From contig NZ_CP160452.1 of NCBI RefSeq assembly GCF_041295575.1, positions 124,001 to 188,000 of the forward strand: 64,000 nt of DNA. The letters run 5' to 3'. Source of the DNA: Sporosarcina pasteurii. Lineage in GTDB: Bacteria > Bacillota > Bacilli > Bacillales_A > Planococcaceae. The translations under genes and the position numbers were made by a program. Under the pieces are notes generated by a model. The model worked only from the letters and a program-made list of their open reading frames with translations. It was not told where the DNA came from and ran no database searches. Below, one piece after another: positions 36,268-45,871 of the stretch (positions are counted from its first letter, which is position 1; each line of letters starts with the position of its first letter).

Positions 36268-37233
36268 TTAATGCTCGACTAGTTTTTCTACTTTCACTTT
36301 CGTTTCATCAATCGATTTATTTGCCCAAAACGTGGCCAGGATAGGCCCGGAGATATTATGCCAGATTGCCCCCCAAACACTAGGTAAGGCGGCAAGTGGA
36401 CTGAAGTGGGCTGTCGCCAAGGCAACACCTAATCCAGAGTTTTGCATGCCAACTTCGATGGAGATTGCTCTGCGATCGTTCTCGTTTAATCCCATTGCTA
36501 AGGCGGTTAAATAGCCAAGTAATAAACCGAAGCCATTATGCAAGAATACGGCGATAAATACGAGGAATCCAGCCGATACGACATTGTTAGCGTTGGCCGC
36601 AGTCACTGCTGAGACGATGATCAAAATTGCAGCAACCGATATGAGGGGGATAACTGAAACCCCTTTATCAACAACGGTAGGGAAAAATCTCTGTACAACA
36701 AGTCCCAAAATGATTGGGATAATAATGACTTGTAAAATTGACATAAACATGGCTAGTGGATTCACTGGCAACCATTGTCCGGCTAATAAATAAAGGAGCA
36801 ATGGTGTCATAATAGGGGCTAACATCGTTGAAAGAGAAGTCATTGCTACAGATAATGCAACGTTACCTTTCGCTAAATAAACCATTACGTTAGATGCAGT
36901 CCCTCCAGGAACAGATCCTAATAAGACAAGTCCAGCAGCAAGTTCTGGCGGTAATTTAAGTAAATAAGCGAGACCAAAAGCAATGAGTGGCATGATCGTG
37001 TATTGTGTGCCTATTCCAGCAATAACAGGCATAGGATTTGTAAAAACCAATTTAAAATCCACTGGCTTTAATGTAAGCCCCATTCCAAACATGACGACGC
37101 CAAGTAAAATCGTAATATAGCTCCCGAACACGGTAAAAGTCGATGGGAAGATGAAAGCAATAACTGCTGCAAAAATGACTAAAATCGCAAAGTATTTTCC
37201 AGCAAGTGCACTTAATTTCTCTAATATCTTCAT
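36268..37233 (-). CDS. BASS-family (bile acid:Na+ symporter-like) transporter
   Basis: A 321-residue carrier with about nine or ten helices. I use the ATG at 37233, which has GAGAGGA upstream. The frame open to 37254 overlaps the preceding gene. BASS family features are GMGLTLKPVDFKLVF, LLGSVPGGTASNVMVYLAKGNVALSVAMT, and EVGMQNSGLGVALA. Members import organic anions such as pyruvate, pantothenate or bile acids with Na+. It is ten bases downstream of the FAD oxidase gene, so it may carry the substrate or product of that enzyme. Confidence 0.87.
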   Translation of the reverse strand: MKILEKLSALAGKYFAILVIFAAVIAFIFPSTFTVFGSYITILLGVVMFGMGLTLKPVDFKLVFTNPMPVIAGIGTQYTIMPLIAFGLAYLLKLPPELAAGLVLLGSVPGGTASNVMVYLAKGNVALSVAMTSLSTMLAPIMTPLLLYLLAGQWLPVNPLAMFMSILQVIIIPIILGLVVQRFFPTVVDKGVSVIPLISVAAILIIVSAVTAANANNVVSAGFLVFIAVFLHNGFGLLLGYLTALAMGLNENDRRAISIEVGMQNSGLGVALATAHFSPLAALPSVWGAIWHNISGPILATFWANKSIDETKVKVEKLVEH

Positions 37234-37243
37234 AGTGTCCTCT

Positions 37244-38614
37244 CTACTCAACATCTATAATTTTATTTGGATTTAGTAGATTATTTGGGTCCAAAACTGT
37301 TTTAATTTGTATCATAATATCAAGTGCAGCACCGTGTTCTTTGCGCTGGTATGCTTTTTTACCAATCCCAACACCATGTTCCCCGGTACAAGTTCCGCCA
37401 CGTTCTAAAGCATAAAGCACCACATTTTCATTAAATTGCGTTGCTTTCTCGACTTCTTCAGCATTATCCATATCTATCATAACGATCGTATGAAAATTCC
37501 CATCGCCTACATGGCCGACGATTCCGCCTGGAATCCCTAATTTATCTAACTCTTTCCGCGTGTAAATGACTGCATTTGCTAATTCCGAAATAGGCACCGC
37601 AACATCTGTAAGCATCATTTTTTTACCGACATAGTCATGGACATAAGCGTAGGCTAAATTATGACGTGCATCCCATAGTTGGTTTCTAGCCGCATTATTC
37701 GTTTCTGATAAGAAGTCCTCACAACCATGATGGGCCATAATCTCTTTCGTAAATTCAACGTCCTCCTGTAGCCCTGCTTCATTGCCATGAAACTCCATGA
37801 AGAGCGTTGGTTTGATTGGGTAGTCTGTTTCGCTGAATTTATTAATTTGGATAATAGATGCTTCATCGACAAATTCAACCCTTGCAATCGGAATGCCCGC
37901 TTGTAGGATTGATGTCACTGATTCAATTGCGTTGTTGATGGTTGGGAAAGTTGCACGCGCTGCGGCAATATGTTCCGGTATGCCATGTACTTGAAGTGTT
38001 AATTCAGTGAAGCACCCAAGTGTCCCTTCAGAACCGATAAATAGTCCGTTTAAATGATAGCCCGAAGCAGATTTTGCTGCTAAGCTTCCTGTATGTATCA
38101 CACTGCCATCCGCAAGCACAACTTCCATATCTCGCACTTGATCACGCATGACGCCATATTTCACTGTTGTCGTTCCGCTTGCATTTGTTGCAGCCATCCC
38201 CCCAATCGTTGCATTCGCCCCAGGGTCAACAGTGAAAAATAAACCATACTTTTTAAGTTCTTGATTGAGCTGTTCTCTTGTAACACCAGGTTGAACTTTT
38301 ACAAGTAAATCACTTTCTTTAATCTCTAGAATTTGATTCATTAATGAAAAATCAACGGTAATGCCATTTTCATAAGGAATGACATGTCCTTCTAAGCTAG
38401 AACCCACTCCAAACGGCGTAATTGGTGTCTTAAACTCTTGCGCTACTTTCATAATATGGCTGACTTCCTCAGTTGACTTTGGAAATACAACAATATCGGG
38501 CAGGCTTGTTTGATGATGAGTTTCATCTTTACTATGTAATTCCCTAATTGTTTCATTTGTTGAGATTTGTTCATCAGACAATTTTTCTTTTAATGCATGA
38601 ATTACTAATTCCAT
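37244..38614 (-). CDS. FAD-linked oxidase, GlcD/D-lactate dehydrogenase type
   Basis: A 456-residue flavoprotein with an N-terminal FAD-binding domain (VGSSLEGH, VDPGANATIGGMAATNASGT, GSEGTLGCF) and a C-terminal FAD-oxidase domain (GHVGDGNFH, CTGEHGVGIGKK). This family oxidises D-lactate or glycolate with FAD. No Fe-S partner gene is adjacent, unlike GlcDEF. The start ATG at 38614 has GGGGGAATC upstream. It is the first gene of an operon with the BASS carrier, suggesting uptake and oxidation of a 2-hydroxy acid. Confidence 0.9.
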   Translation of the reverse strand: MELVIHALKEKLSDEQISTNETIRELHSKDETHHQTSLPDIVVFPKSTEEVSHIMKVAQEFKTPITPFGVGSSLEGHVIPYENGITVDFSLMNQILEIKESDLLVKVQPGVTREQLNQELKKYGLFFTVDPGANATIGGMAATNASGTTTVKYGVMRDQVRDMEVVLADGSVIHTGSLAAKSASGYHLNGLFIGSEGTLGCFTELTLQVHGIPEHIAAARATFPTINNAIESVTSILQAGIPIARVEFVDEASIIQINKFSETDYPIKPTLFMEFHGNEAGLQEDVEFTKEIMAHHGCEDFLSETNNAARNQLWDARHNLAYAYVHDYVGKKMMLTDVAVPISELANAVIYTRKELDKLGIPGGIVGHVGDGNFHTIVMIDMDNAEEVEKATQFNENVVLYALERGGTCTGEHGVGIGKKAYQRKEHGAALDIMIQIKTVLDPNNLLNPNKIIDVE

Positions 38615-38815
38615 TTTATGATTCCCCCAAGCAAATAAGTGGTTGGACCATTTTTAGATTTGTTGAATCTATGTTAATATTTGGTACAATCGGTTGTTGT
38701 TACTATTGTAATGATTTTTCAGATTAATTCAATGGTTTTGATAAAGTTTCAGAGATTAATATAAATTATCGTAAGTATAGAAGTTTGATTGAGGGTTTAA
38801 GATAGGGGGATATAG

Positions 38816-39076
38816 ATGTTTGAAGTGAAAGTAGAGAAACATGATGACCACATTGTAATAAAGTGGCAATTTAGCAAAACTAAAATACCTATTTCCGAGA
38901 TTATTAAGGTAACATACGATCACACCTACGCAGGAGAGAGTAAGACAGCGGTAAGGATTGGGTATCCTTATGGGACGACCGATAGAATATCCATTCAAAC
39001 AGCAAAGAAAGACTACTTAATTTTTACGAGTGTAGGAGCCACGAAGGAAAAGATACTTTCTTTGTTGTCTAGCTAG
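38816..39076 (+). CDS. SunI-like PH-domain protein
   Basis: An 86-residue protein resembling SunI/YnzG. It is a small beta-rich PH-like domain with the conserved stretch KIPISEIIKVTYDHTYAG, then RIGYPYGTTDRISIQT and YLIFTS near the end. SunI of B. subtilis protects against the bacteriocin sublancin as a membrane-attached protein. Here I see no transmembrane segment and no sublancin genes nearby, so it is an orphan copy with unknown role. The ATG is preceded by GGGGGA. The convergent zwf gene shares the terminator downstream. Confidence 0.75.
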   Translation: MFEVKVEKHDDHIVIKWQFSKTKIPISEIIKVTYDHTYAGESKTAVRIGYPYGTTDRISIQTAKKDYLIFTSVGATKEKILSLLSS

Positions 39077-39083
39077 CAGACGC

Positions 39084-39118
39084 AAAAAAATCATGAATGT
39101 TTAAACATTCATGATTTT
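39084..39118 (-). terminator. Terminator of zwf (palindromic, zero-loop)
   Basis: A 32-base perfect palindrome at 39087-39118 (centre TTAA) with a T tract on the minus strand lies between the SunI-like gene and zwf. A closely similar palindrome appears at 46047-46074. Confidence 0.8.
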
Positions 39119-39138
39119 CGGGGATTGGGTTTTTAGTG

Positions 39139-40656
39139 TTACCACCATTTAAAGTTGTTTGTTTTGAGCAATTCATCTGCAGCTTCTGGACCTGTTGAAC
39201 CTGCTGGATAAGTGTGAAGGGGTAATAGGTCGTTTTCAAACGCTTCCAATAATGGTTGAATCCATTTCCAAGATAATTCAACTTCATCCCAATGCGCAAA
39301 AAATGTTGAATTACCAAGCATTGCATCAAACAATAGCAACTCATAAGCATCAGATTGATCATCTGTATTTGTTTTGAAATTAATACAAGTAGGTTTAAAC
39401 CGTTCACTTGAAGGTTCTTTAATATTAAGTTTTAAAGAAATCCCTTCACTTGGGTTAATTTCAAGTGTCAGTAGATTAGGCACGAGTTCTTCAGCAGGAA
39501 TTGAAGCTCTTTGTTGTTTTTTAAATTCGAAAACAATGCGTGTAGACTTTTGGTTCAACCGCTTTCCAGTTCGTATATAAAAAGGAATTTCCCCCCATAC
39601 CGGATTATCGATATGTAAGCGTGCAGCGAAATACGTGTCATTCATTGAGTTTTCAGGAACACCTGGCTCATCCAAATAACTAATGACAGGGGTGTTCAAC
39701 ACTTCCCCGGCACGATATTGACCACGAATCACATGTTTATGGGCATCTTCTTTTCTAATTGGTTTAAGTGATTCAATCACTTCAATTTTTTTGTTTCCAA
39801 TTTCTTCCGCCGTAATATTTTCAGGTAAATGTAAAGCTGTCATCATCACTAGTTGAAGGAGATGGTTTTGTACCATATCACGGATTGCGCCTGCATTGTC
39901 GTAATAGGCGGCACGTGTCTCAACCCCGACCGTTTCACTTGCCGTAATTTGGACGTTGGCGATTTGTTTAAGGTCTAATAATGAGGCCAATGCAGGGTTC
40001 GCAAATACGAGTGATGCAAGGTTTTGTACCATTGGTTTCCCTAGATAATGATCGATTCTATAAATTTCTACTTCATCGAAAGCTTCGCTTAACTTTTTGT
40101 TTAATTCTTGGGCAGATTTTAAATCAGTCCCGAATGGCTTCTCAACAACAAGTCTCCTCCAACCGTCTGTCTGGTTAAGACCACTTGCATGAAGGTTCTC
40201 TGTAATGACTTCAACTAAGTTCGGGTCCACAGCTAAATAGAACAGCCGGTTACCTGTTATATTGAGTTCAATCTCCCTGTCTTCTATATGGGTTTGTAAA
40301 CGTTTATAGGCAGTCTTATCAGTAACGTCTAATGGGCTGTATTGAAAATGGTTTAGAAAGTCTTGTAAGCTGTCGTCTTGAACGTCTCTTCTTGCATAGG
40401 TTCTAAGTGATTCTTCAATTTTTGTTTGGAAGAATTCGTGAGACCACTCTCTTCTCCCCAAGCCAATAACTGAAAATGAGTTCGGCATTTTTCCAGCTAG
40501 AAATAAATTATATAAAGCGGGGTATAATTTACGTTTCGCTAAGTCGCCCGTTGCTCCAAATAAAACAAAAGTTAGGGCCTGTATATCTTGGTTGCTTTCA
40601 ACTTCGTGTAAGGCATCCACCTCAATAAATTTGGTCAACAGATCTTCGTTTTTCAT
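39139..40656 (-). CDS. zwf: Glucose-6-phosphate 1-dehydrogenase
   Basis: A 505-residue enzyme of the oxidative pentose phosphate pathway: glucose-6-phosphate plus NADP+ to 6-phosphogluconolactone. The nucleotide-binding GATGDLA (34-40) and the substrate-binding and catalytic signature RIDHYLGK (200-207) are present, and length is normal. The ATG at 40656 has AGGAGAG upstream. The gene stands alone, with the hairpin at 39084 as its terminator. A 297-base gap separates it from the cyclase gene, without a recognisable feature. Confidence 0.96.
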   Translation of the reverse strand: MKNEDLLTKFIEVDALHEVESNQDIQALTFVLFGATGDLAKRKLYPALYNLFLAGKMPNSFSVIGLGRREWSHEFFQTKIEESLRTYARRDVQDDSLQDFLNHFQYSPLDVTDKTAYKRLQTHIEDREIELNITGNRLFYLAVDPNLVEVITENLHASGLNQTDGWRRLVVEKPFGTDLKSAQELNKKLSEAFDEVEIYRIDHYLGKPMVQNLASLVFANPALASLLDLKQIANVQITASETVGVETRAAYYDNAGAIRDMVQNHLLQLVMMTALHLPENITAEEIGNKKIEVIESLKPIRKEDAHKHVIRGQYRAGEVLNTPVISYLDEPGVPENSMNDTYFAARLHIDNPVWGEIPFYIRTGKRLNQKSTRIVFEFKKQQRASIPAEELVPNLLTLEINPSEGISLKLNIKEPSSERFKPTCINFKTNTDDQSDAYELLLFDAMLGNSTFFAHWDEVELSWKWIQPLLEAFENDLLPLHTYPAGSTGPEAADELLKTNNFKWW

Positions 40657-40953
40657 CTAGTTTCTCTCCTATTTGTAAGGGTAATAATAAAGGTAAGTCT
40701 TAAGTATACTGATTTCCAACTGTAAATGTAAGTATGTGCTTTTGTAATTCAATGTTATTCATGAAATAGCGTTGTTTTTCAAGTATGATTGAATATTTTC
40801 GTCAATCATTGGGGATAATTAAGGCGCTTGCACTTTTGCTTTTGGAAATAAACGGTTGTCCTGAAAAGTTGTTTTAGTGGACAAAATTATGATGGCCATG
40901 CGAACCTATTTATATAGGAAGAATTCAAAATACATGAAGAATAGGTGAGTAAT

Positions 40954-41571
40954 ATGAAAATGTACGATGTAACTGCAACAATTTATGAGGGAATGACGGT
41001 CTATAAAAATAAACCGGAGAAACAGCCCAAGTTTAATACTGTCACAAACGGGTATGTTACTGAAACGCGAATGGAATTAGATGTACATACAGGTACCCAT
41101 GTTGATGCACCTTTACATATGGTTGTAGATGGTGACACGTTTGAGTCAGTACCATTAGAAGATCTTGTTGGGCAGGCGAAGTTGTTTGACCTGACAGATG
41201 TGGAAGATGGTATTACGAAGGCGGATTTAGAGAAGTTCGACATTGAAAAAGGTGATTTCGTTTTACTAAAAACGAAGAATTCTTTTGAAGAAGAATTTAA
41301 CTTCGATTTTATTTATCTAACGAAAGACGGTGCGGAATATCTTTCTGAGATTGGTGTTCGTGGTGTAGGGATTGATACACTTGGAATTGAGAGAGACCAA
41401 GAAGGCCATCCGACACATAAAACGTTATTTGGCGATAAGATTATTATTATAGAAGGACTTCGATTCAAGGAAGTAGCGCAAGGTGAATATTTCATGGTCG
41501 CTGCGCCACTCAAAATAGAAGGTACAGATGCATCACCTGCACGAGTGCTATTGTTTGAAGGATTAAGATAA
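40954..41571 (+). CDS. Cyclase-family metal-dependent hydrolase
   Basis: A 205-residue protein of the cyclase/kynurenine formamidase family. The metal-binding motif HTGTHVDAPLHM (about 46-57) is complete, and the second half has GVRGVGIDTLGIE and HKTLF. Members hydrolyse formamides or isatin-like amides. The natural substrate is not evident. The ATG at 40954 is favoured over the GTG at 40945, because GGTGAG is just before it. It ends in a strong terminator. Confidence 0.85.
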   Translation: MKMYDVTATIYEGMTVYKNKPEKQPKFNTVTNGYVTETRMELDVHTGTHVDAPLHMVVDGDTFESVPLEDLVGQAKLFDLTDVEDGITKADLEKFDIEKGDFVLLKTKNSFEEEFNFDFIYLTKDGAEYLSEIGVRGVGIDTLGIERDQEGHPTHKTLFGDKIIIIEGLRFKEVAQGEYFMVAAPLKIEGTDASPARVLLFEGLR

Positions 41572-41587
41572 ATTACGATATATAAAC

Positions 41588-41629
41588 GAGAGAGAAAAGA
41601 ATTCGATGGATTCTTTTCTCTCTCTTTTT
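41588..41629 (+). terminator. Terminator after the cyclase gene
   Basis: GAGAGAGAAAAGAA (41588-41601) pairs with TTCTTTTCTCTCTC (41611-41624), followed by TTTTT. Confidence 0.88.
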
Positions 41630-41704
41630 AGTGCTTGAAATTAATGAAGCGGAGGGGTTTTATTTTAATTAAAAAGGATTTGGTTTATTAATTTTTATAG
41701 TTGA

Positions 41705-41732
41705 TATAATTAGTATACTAGCATATACTAAT
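41705..41732 (+). promoter_or_regulatory. HxlR-type operator and -10 upstream of the HxlR gene
   Basis: ATTAGTATA-CTAGCA-TATACTAAT is a perfect 9-6-9 inverted repeat (41709-41732) overlapping the -10 TATAAT (41705-41710). It is 23 bases before the HxlR-type regulator, as expected for autorepression. Confidence 0.6.
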
Positions 41733-41754
41733 ATTAATTGCAGGAGGTGGTATT

Positions 41755-42081
41755 TTGGAAGTCTGTCCTTACTTAGAATCATGCTTTGAGATTTTAGGAA
41801 GACGTTGGAATGGGCTTATTATTCATTACTTGTCAAATTGTCCGGAGTTTACAGCGCATTTTTCTGAAATTAGACGTGATTTGAGTGATATTACCCCTCG
41901 ATCGCTTTCATTGAAATTGACAGAACTAATGGATTTTGGCTTGGTCGAAAAGGAAGTAACAACAGGAACACCCGTCGTCATTACGTATCATCTGACTGAA
42001 AAAGGTCAGCAATTGGCAATCGCCCTGCAGCCAGTTCATGAATGGGCACAACAACATATCAAGCTTGAGGAAAAAACTTAA
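41755..42081 (+). CDS. HxlR-family transcriptional regulator
   Basis: A 108-residue winged-helix regulator. The start is a TTG with AGGAGGTGG five bases upstream. Motifs CPYLESCFEILGRRWNGLIIHYL and then SDITPRSLSLKLTELMDFGLV are typical. It has cysteines at 4, 10 and 29. Related HxlR proteins (YodB, HypR, CatR) sense oxidants or quinones through N-terminal cysteines. It is 17 bases before a DsbA/SpxH-like gene, in the same unit, and has a palindromic operator upstream. A redox-stress role is inferred. Confidence 0.88.
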   Translation: MEVCPYLESCFEILGRRWNGLIIHYLSNCPEFTAHFSEIRRDLSDITPRSLSLKLTELMDFGLVEKEVTTGTPVVITYHLTEKGQQLAIALQPVHEWAQQHIKLEEKT

Positions 42082-42098
42082 AGAAAAGAGGCGTTTCA

Positions 42099-43025
42099 AT
42101 GGATCAGAAAAATAATATGATGTGTGATATGGAAACGGGAATTTGTGGTCCAACCGGTGAAGACTCCGGAGCAATGGAGTTTATCGATTTATCAGCACAG
42201 AAAAAAACGATTGAACTATACTATGTAACGGATCCAATCTGCTCTCATTGTTGGGCATTAGAGCCAGTCCTGCGTAGGTTTGTAGATCAGTACAATCACT
42301 ATTTCAATATGCATACAGTCATGGGGGGATTGCTTGAAAAGTGGGAAGGGTTTGCAGACGTGAGCAACGGCATTTCTAGTCCTGCAGATGTTGCAGGACA
42401 CTGGAGAGAAGTTGGCGAACATTCACGTATGCCGATTGACGGAACAGTTTGGTACGACAATCCAATCGAATCGTCATTTATCCCATCTCGCGTATACAAA
42501 GTCATTCAAGAAAAGAATCCAGCGTTAGCGAATCCATTTTTACGTCGTGCACGAGAGGAACTTTTCGCTTTTAATCAAAACATTGCACAAGATGAAACTT
42601 TAATTAAACTCGTCAACCAAATAGGTCTTAACGGAGAAGAAATTGTTCAGGAGTCAAAGCTTCCGGAAGCAAACACTTCATTACAAGAAGATTTTCAACT
42701 CGTCCGTCAGTTAGGCGTCCGCGGCTTCCCGACAATTGTCATGGTCAATGAAGAACAACATGGTGTGCGAATCGTTGGTGCACGTACGCTAGAAGACTAT
42801 ACGAATGCACTCCAAAAGTTATTGCCGAATGAAACGTTACGCGCGGAACAGCTTTCTAATTTACAAACATTATTGCAACGAGAAAAATTATTATTCTCAC
42901 GTGAAATTGAAGCATATTACTCCATTGAACAAAATGAAATAGAGGCATTTATTGAGCAGCAATTGCCTCGAGATGCTTATACAGTAGATAGCATCCTTGG
43001 CGAAAAATATATTCAAGTAAAATGA
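42099..43025 (+). CDS. DsbA-family SpxH/YjbH-like protein
   Basis: A 308-residue cytosolic thioredoxin-fold protein with a CSHC active site (C48-C51) and VRQLGVRGFPTIVM near 205, as in the FrnE/SpxH branch of DsbA. It also has an N-terminal METGICGPTGED segment with C9 and C16. YjbH/SpxH delivers the regulator Spx to ClpXP protease. Family relatives may act as oxidoreductases. It follows the HxlR regulator by 17 bases, so it is probably induced by thiol or quinone stress. The exact partner is not evident. Confidence 0.78.
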   Translation: MDQKNNMMCDMETGICGPTGEDSGAMEFIDLSAQKKTIELYYVTDPICSHCWALEPVLRRFVDQYNHYFNMHTVMGGLLEKWEGFADVSNGISSPADVAGHWREVGEHSRMPIDGTVWYDNPIESSFIPSRVYKVIQEKNPALANPFLRRAREELFAFNQNIAQDETLIKLVNQIGLNGEEIVQESKLPEANTSLQEDFQLVRQLGVRGFPTIVMVNEEQHGVRIVGARTLEDYTNALQKLLPNETLRAEQLSNLQTLLQREKLLFSREIEAYYSIEQNEIEAFIEQQLPRDAYTVDSILGEKYIQVK

Positions 43026-43073
43026 GAAATAGTAACCATTAGATTTCGTTATACACGATAAAGATTTTTAGAA

Positions 43074-43121
43074 AAAAACGGATTAAACTTGGAGAAATTC
43101 CCCAATGTTTAATCCGTTTTT
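43074..43121. terminator. Bidirectional terminator between SpxH-like gene and serC
   Basis: AAAAACGGATTAAAC (43074-43088) pairs with GTTTAATCCGTTTTT (43107-43121). Both strands have T-rich flanks, and the genes are convergent. Confidence 0.85.
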
Positions 43122-43150
43122 ACTTTATTCAAAGCAAACGTGGTGCAGTT

Positions 43151-44251
43151 TTACCTGTTGTTCTCTTGAAATTGAGTCATAAACTCACTTAGCGCAATAC
43201 ATGCTTCCACAGGGACGGAGTTATAAGCTGATGCGCGGCATCCACCAACAGAACGGTGTCCATTTAAGCCGACAAAACCTGCTTCCTGTGCTTCCGCTAA
43301 GAATTTCTTTTCTAGCTCCTCATCAGCAAGTCGGAACGTAATATTCATGTAAGAGCGACTGGCAGGTTCTGCATGCCCTATATAGAAGCCGTTACTGCCA
43401 TCAATCACATCGTAAATATACTTAGCCTTTGTTTCGTTTTGTTTAGCCACTACTTCTAATCCACCTAATTCTTCTATCCAACGGAGCACCTCACCGAGCA
43501 TATAGATGCCGAAAGTTGGCGGCGTATGATAAAGTGAATTGCTTTTTGCATGCGTATTATACTTTAACATCGTCGGTATTTCTGAATTTGCTTCCTCGAG
43601 CAAATCTTTACGAATAATGACGACTGTTACTCCTGAAGGTCCAAGATTCTTTTGTGCCCCAGCATATATTAGACCAAATTTACTCACGTCAATTGGTTTA
43701 GACATAATGTCACTGGACATATCTGCAACAAGTGGAACATTTCCTGTATTCGGGAACTCTTTCCACTGAGTACCATAAATGGTGTTATTAGATGTTAGAT
43801 GGACATAAGCGTCATCTTCGTTATACTGTAGGTCTTTTATATTTGGGATTGTGTTATGGTTACGCTCTTTCGTGCTAGCGATCTCATAAGGTTCCCCGAA
43901 TAATTTCGCTTCATCAAATGCTTTTTCCGCCCAAACACCCGTCATTAGATAGCCCGCTTTTTGTGTAGGCTTTAAAAAGTTCATAGGAATCATAGAAAAT
44001 TGAAGACTTGCCCCGCCTTGTAGGAAAAGCACTTCATAGTTTTCAGGAATTGAAAATAGTTTTCTTAAACGTGCAATCGCATCATTATGTACTTCATCAT
44101 AAGCTTTACTGCGATGACTCAGTTCCATAATCGACATACCAGTACCACGAAAGTTGACAAGCTCTTGTTGTGCTTTTTCCAAAACTGGCAAAGGTAGTGC
44201 GGATGGGCCAGCGTTAAAATTATAGACAGTTCGAATACTTTGTTTCAACAT
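43151..44251 (-). CDS. serC: Phosphoserine aminotransferase
   Basis: A 366-residue PLP enzyme of serine synthesis, converting 3-phosphohydroxypyruvate and glutamate to phosphoserine. The start ATG at 44251 follows AAGGAGTGG. The upstream GTG at 44257 is inside that site. Landmarks are NFNAGPSALPLPVLEKAQ at the N-terminus, FLQGGASLQFSMIPMN, and AGAQKNLGPSGVTVVII, where the lysine carries PLP. It is 27 bases downstream of serA in the same operon. Confidence 0.95.
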   Translation of the reverse strand: MLKQSIRTVYNFNAGPSALPLPVLEKAQQELVNFRGTGMSIMELSHRSKAYDEVHNDAIARLRKLFSIPENYEVLFLQGGASLQFSMIPMNFLKPTQKAGYLMTGVWAEKAFDEAKLFGEPYEIASTKERNHNTIPNIKDLQYNEDDAYVHLTSNNTIYGTQWKEFPNTGNVPLVADMSSDIMSKPIDVSKFGLIYAGAQKNLGPSGVTVVIIRKDLLEEANSEIPTMLKYNTHAKSNSLYHTPPTFGIYMLGEVLRWIEELGGLEVVAKQNETKAKYIYDVIDGSNGFYIGHAEPASRSYMNITFRLADEELEKKFLAEAQEAGFVGLNGHRSVGGCRASAYNSVPVEACIALSEFMTQFQENNR

Positions 44252-44278
44252 AACCACTCCTTAAGACTTGTTATTGTT

Positions 44279-45871
44279 TCAGTCGAAATTAACTTCACGA
44301 ACTCTTTTGATATCTGGAATTGCCTTTAATTCCTCGATAACGGTTTTAGATGCTTGATGATCGATCTCTAAAATCATAACCGCAGAACCGCCGACTTCTT
44401 GGCGCCCTACTTGCATACTAGCAATATTAATTCCGTTAGCACCTAGTACTGTTCCAACCTGGCCAATGATTCCCGGCTCGTCCTGCTGCGAAATTAACAA
44501 TAAATGACCCTGTGGAGAGAGGTCTACAGGATAAGGTCCAATTTTAATCAGTCGATCGCCTATGCCGGCAACTGAAGAACCAGTCACCCAGCGTTCTTCT
44601 TCTGTAGTTTTTAAACGAATCGTAATTTCGCTAGAAGCATTTTGTGAGAAAAGCGACTTCTGGAAGACAAGTTGGATATCGCGCTGCTTAGCCAAGTGGA
44701 GTGCATTCACGATATTCACTTGCTCTGCACCGAGATGATGCGTTAGGACACCTTTAAGCACATAGGGACTCAATGGAGTGGTATCTAAATCAGCCAATTC
44801 GCCTGCACATTCGATTGTAATTTCACGTACTGCACCGTCAGTCATCTGCGCAAGTGAATTTCCTAGATGTTCACATAATTTGAAGTACGGTTGCAGTTTA
44901 TTCAGTAACTCGGGTGGAATAGAAGGTATATTCACCGCATTTTTGAATGGTTCATTGCGCAAAATATGCATGACTTGCTCGGATACGTCAATCGCTACGT
45001 TTTCTTGTGCCTCCATAGTAGATGCACCCAAGTGCGGTGTCACAATCATCTTTGGATGTGTAAAGAAAGGATGATCTGGCGCTGGCGGCTCATTTTCAAA
45101 CACATCAAAAGCAGCTCCTGCTACAATTCCTTCATCAAGTGCATCGATTAGGGCTAATTCGTCAATAATACCTCCGCGTGCACAGTTAATAATTCGCATG
45201 CCTGGTTTCATCACTTCGAATTGTGGTTTGCTAATCATATGATGGGTTTCATTTGTAAGTGGCGTATGAACAGTCATAAAATCTGCCGTACGCACGATTT
45301 CGTCTAGTGTGGCCAGTTGAATACCTAGTTGCTTCGCACGTTCTTCCGGCATGAAAGGATCATAGCCGAGAACCGTCATGCCAAACGCGATTGCCCGTTT
45401 AGAAACCTCAAGCCCAATACGACCTAAACCAAACACACCAAGTTTCTTGTTTCGTAATTCAACACCAAGAAACGATTTACGGTCCCACTGTCCATCAACT
45501 GTTTTCGCGTATGCCTGTGGGATATGTCTTGCTAATGCCATCATCATTGCAAATGTGTGTTCACATGTAGTAATTGTGTTCCCATCAGGAGCGTTAATGA
45601 CAATAATTCCTCGGTTCGTTGCGGCTTCTAAATCAATGTTGTCAACACCAACTCCCGCGCGACCGATTACTTTCAATTTAACGCCAGCTTCCATAATACG
45701 TTCGGTTACTGTTGTCTGAGAACGGACAAGCAGCGCATCAAATTCACCAATTATCGAAATAAGTTCCGATTCACTTAATCCTGTCTGCTTAATAACTTCC
45801 ACGTCATCAGCATCCATTAACTGTTGTAATCCAAAATCACTAATCGGATCTGATACTAAAACTTTAAACAT
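44279..45871 (-). CDS. serA: D-3-phosphoglycerate dehydrogenase
   Basis: A 530-residue first enzyme of serine synthesis. It has an N-terminal catalytic domain, a Rossmann domain with LGVFGLGRIGLEVSKRA, the catalytic-site region CARGGIIDE, and a catalytic histidine in TPHLGASTMEAQE. It ends with an ASB domain and an ACT domain (LLISQQDEPGIIGQVGTVLG), the long form of the family. The ACT domain may bind serine for feedback control. The ATG at 45871 has CGAGGAGG upstream. It leads the serA-serC operon. Confidence 0.96.
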   Translation of the reverse strand: MFKVLVSDPISDFGLQQLMDADDVEVIKQTGLSESELISIIGEFDALLVRSQTTVTERIMEAGVKLKVIGRAGVGVDNIDLEAATNRGIIVINAPDGNTITTCEHTFAMMMALARHIPQAYAKTVDGQWDRKSFLGVELRNKKLGVFGLGRIGLEVSKRAIAFGMTVLGYDPFMPEERAKQLGIQLATLDEIVRTADFMTVHTPLTNETHHMISKPQFEVMKPGMRIINCARGGIIDELALIDALDEGIVAGAAFDVFENEPPAPDHPFFTHPKMIVTPHLGASTMEAQENVAIDVSEQVMHILRNEPFKNAVNIPSIPPELLNKLQPYFKLCEHLGNSLAQMTDGAVREITIECAGELADLDTTPLSPYVLKGVLTHHLGAEQVNIVNALHLAKQRDIQLVFQKSLFSQNASSEITIRLKTTEEERWVTGSSVAGIGDRLIKIGPYPVDLSPQGHLLLISQQDEPGIIGQVGTVLGANGINIASMQVGRQEVGGSAVMILEIDHQASKTVIEELKAIPDIKRVREVNFD

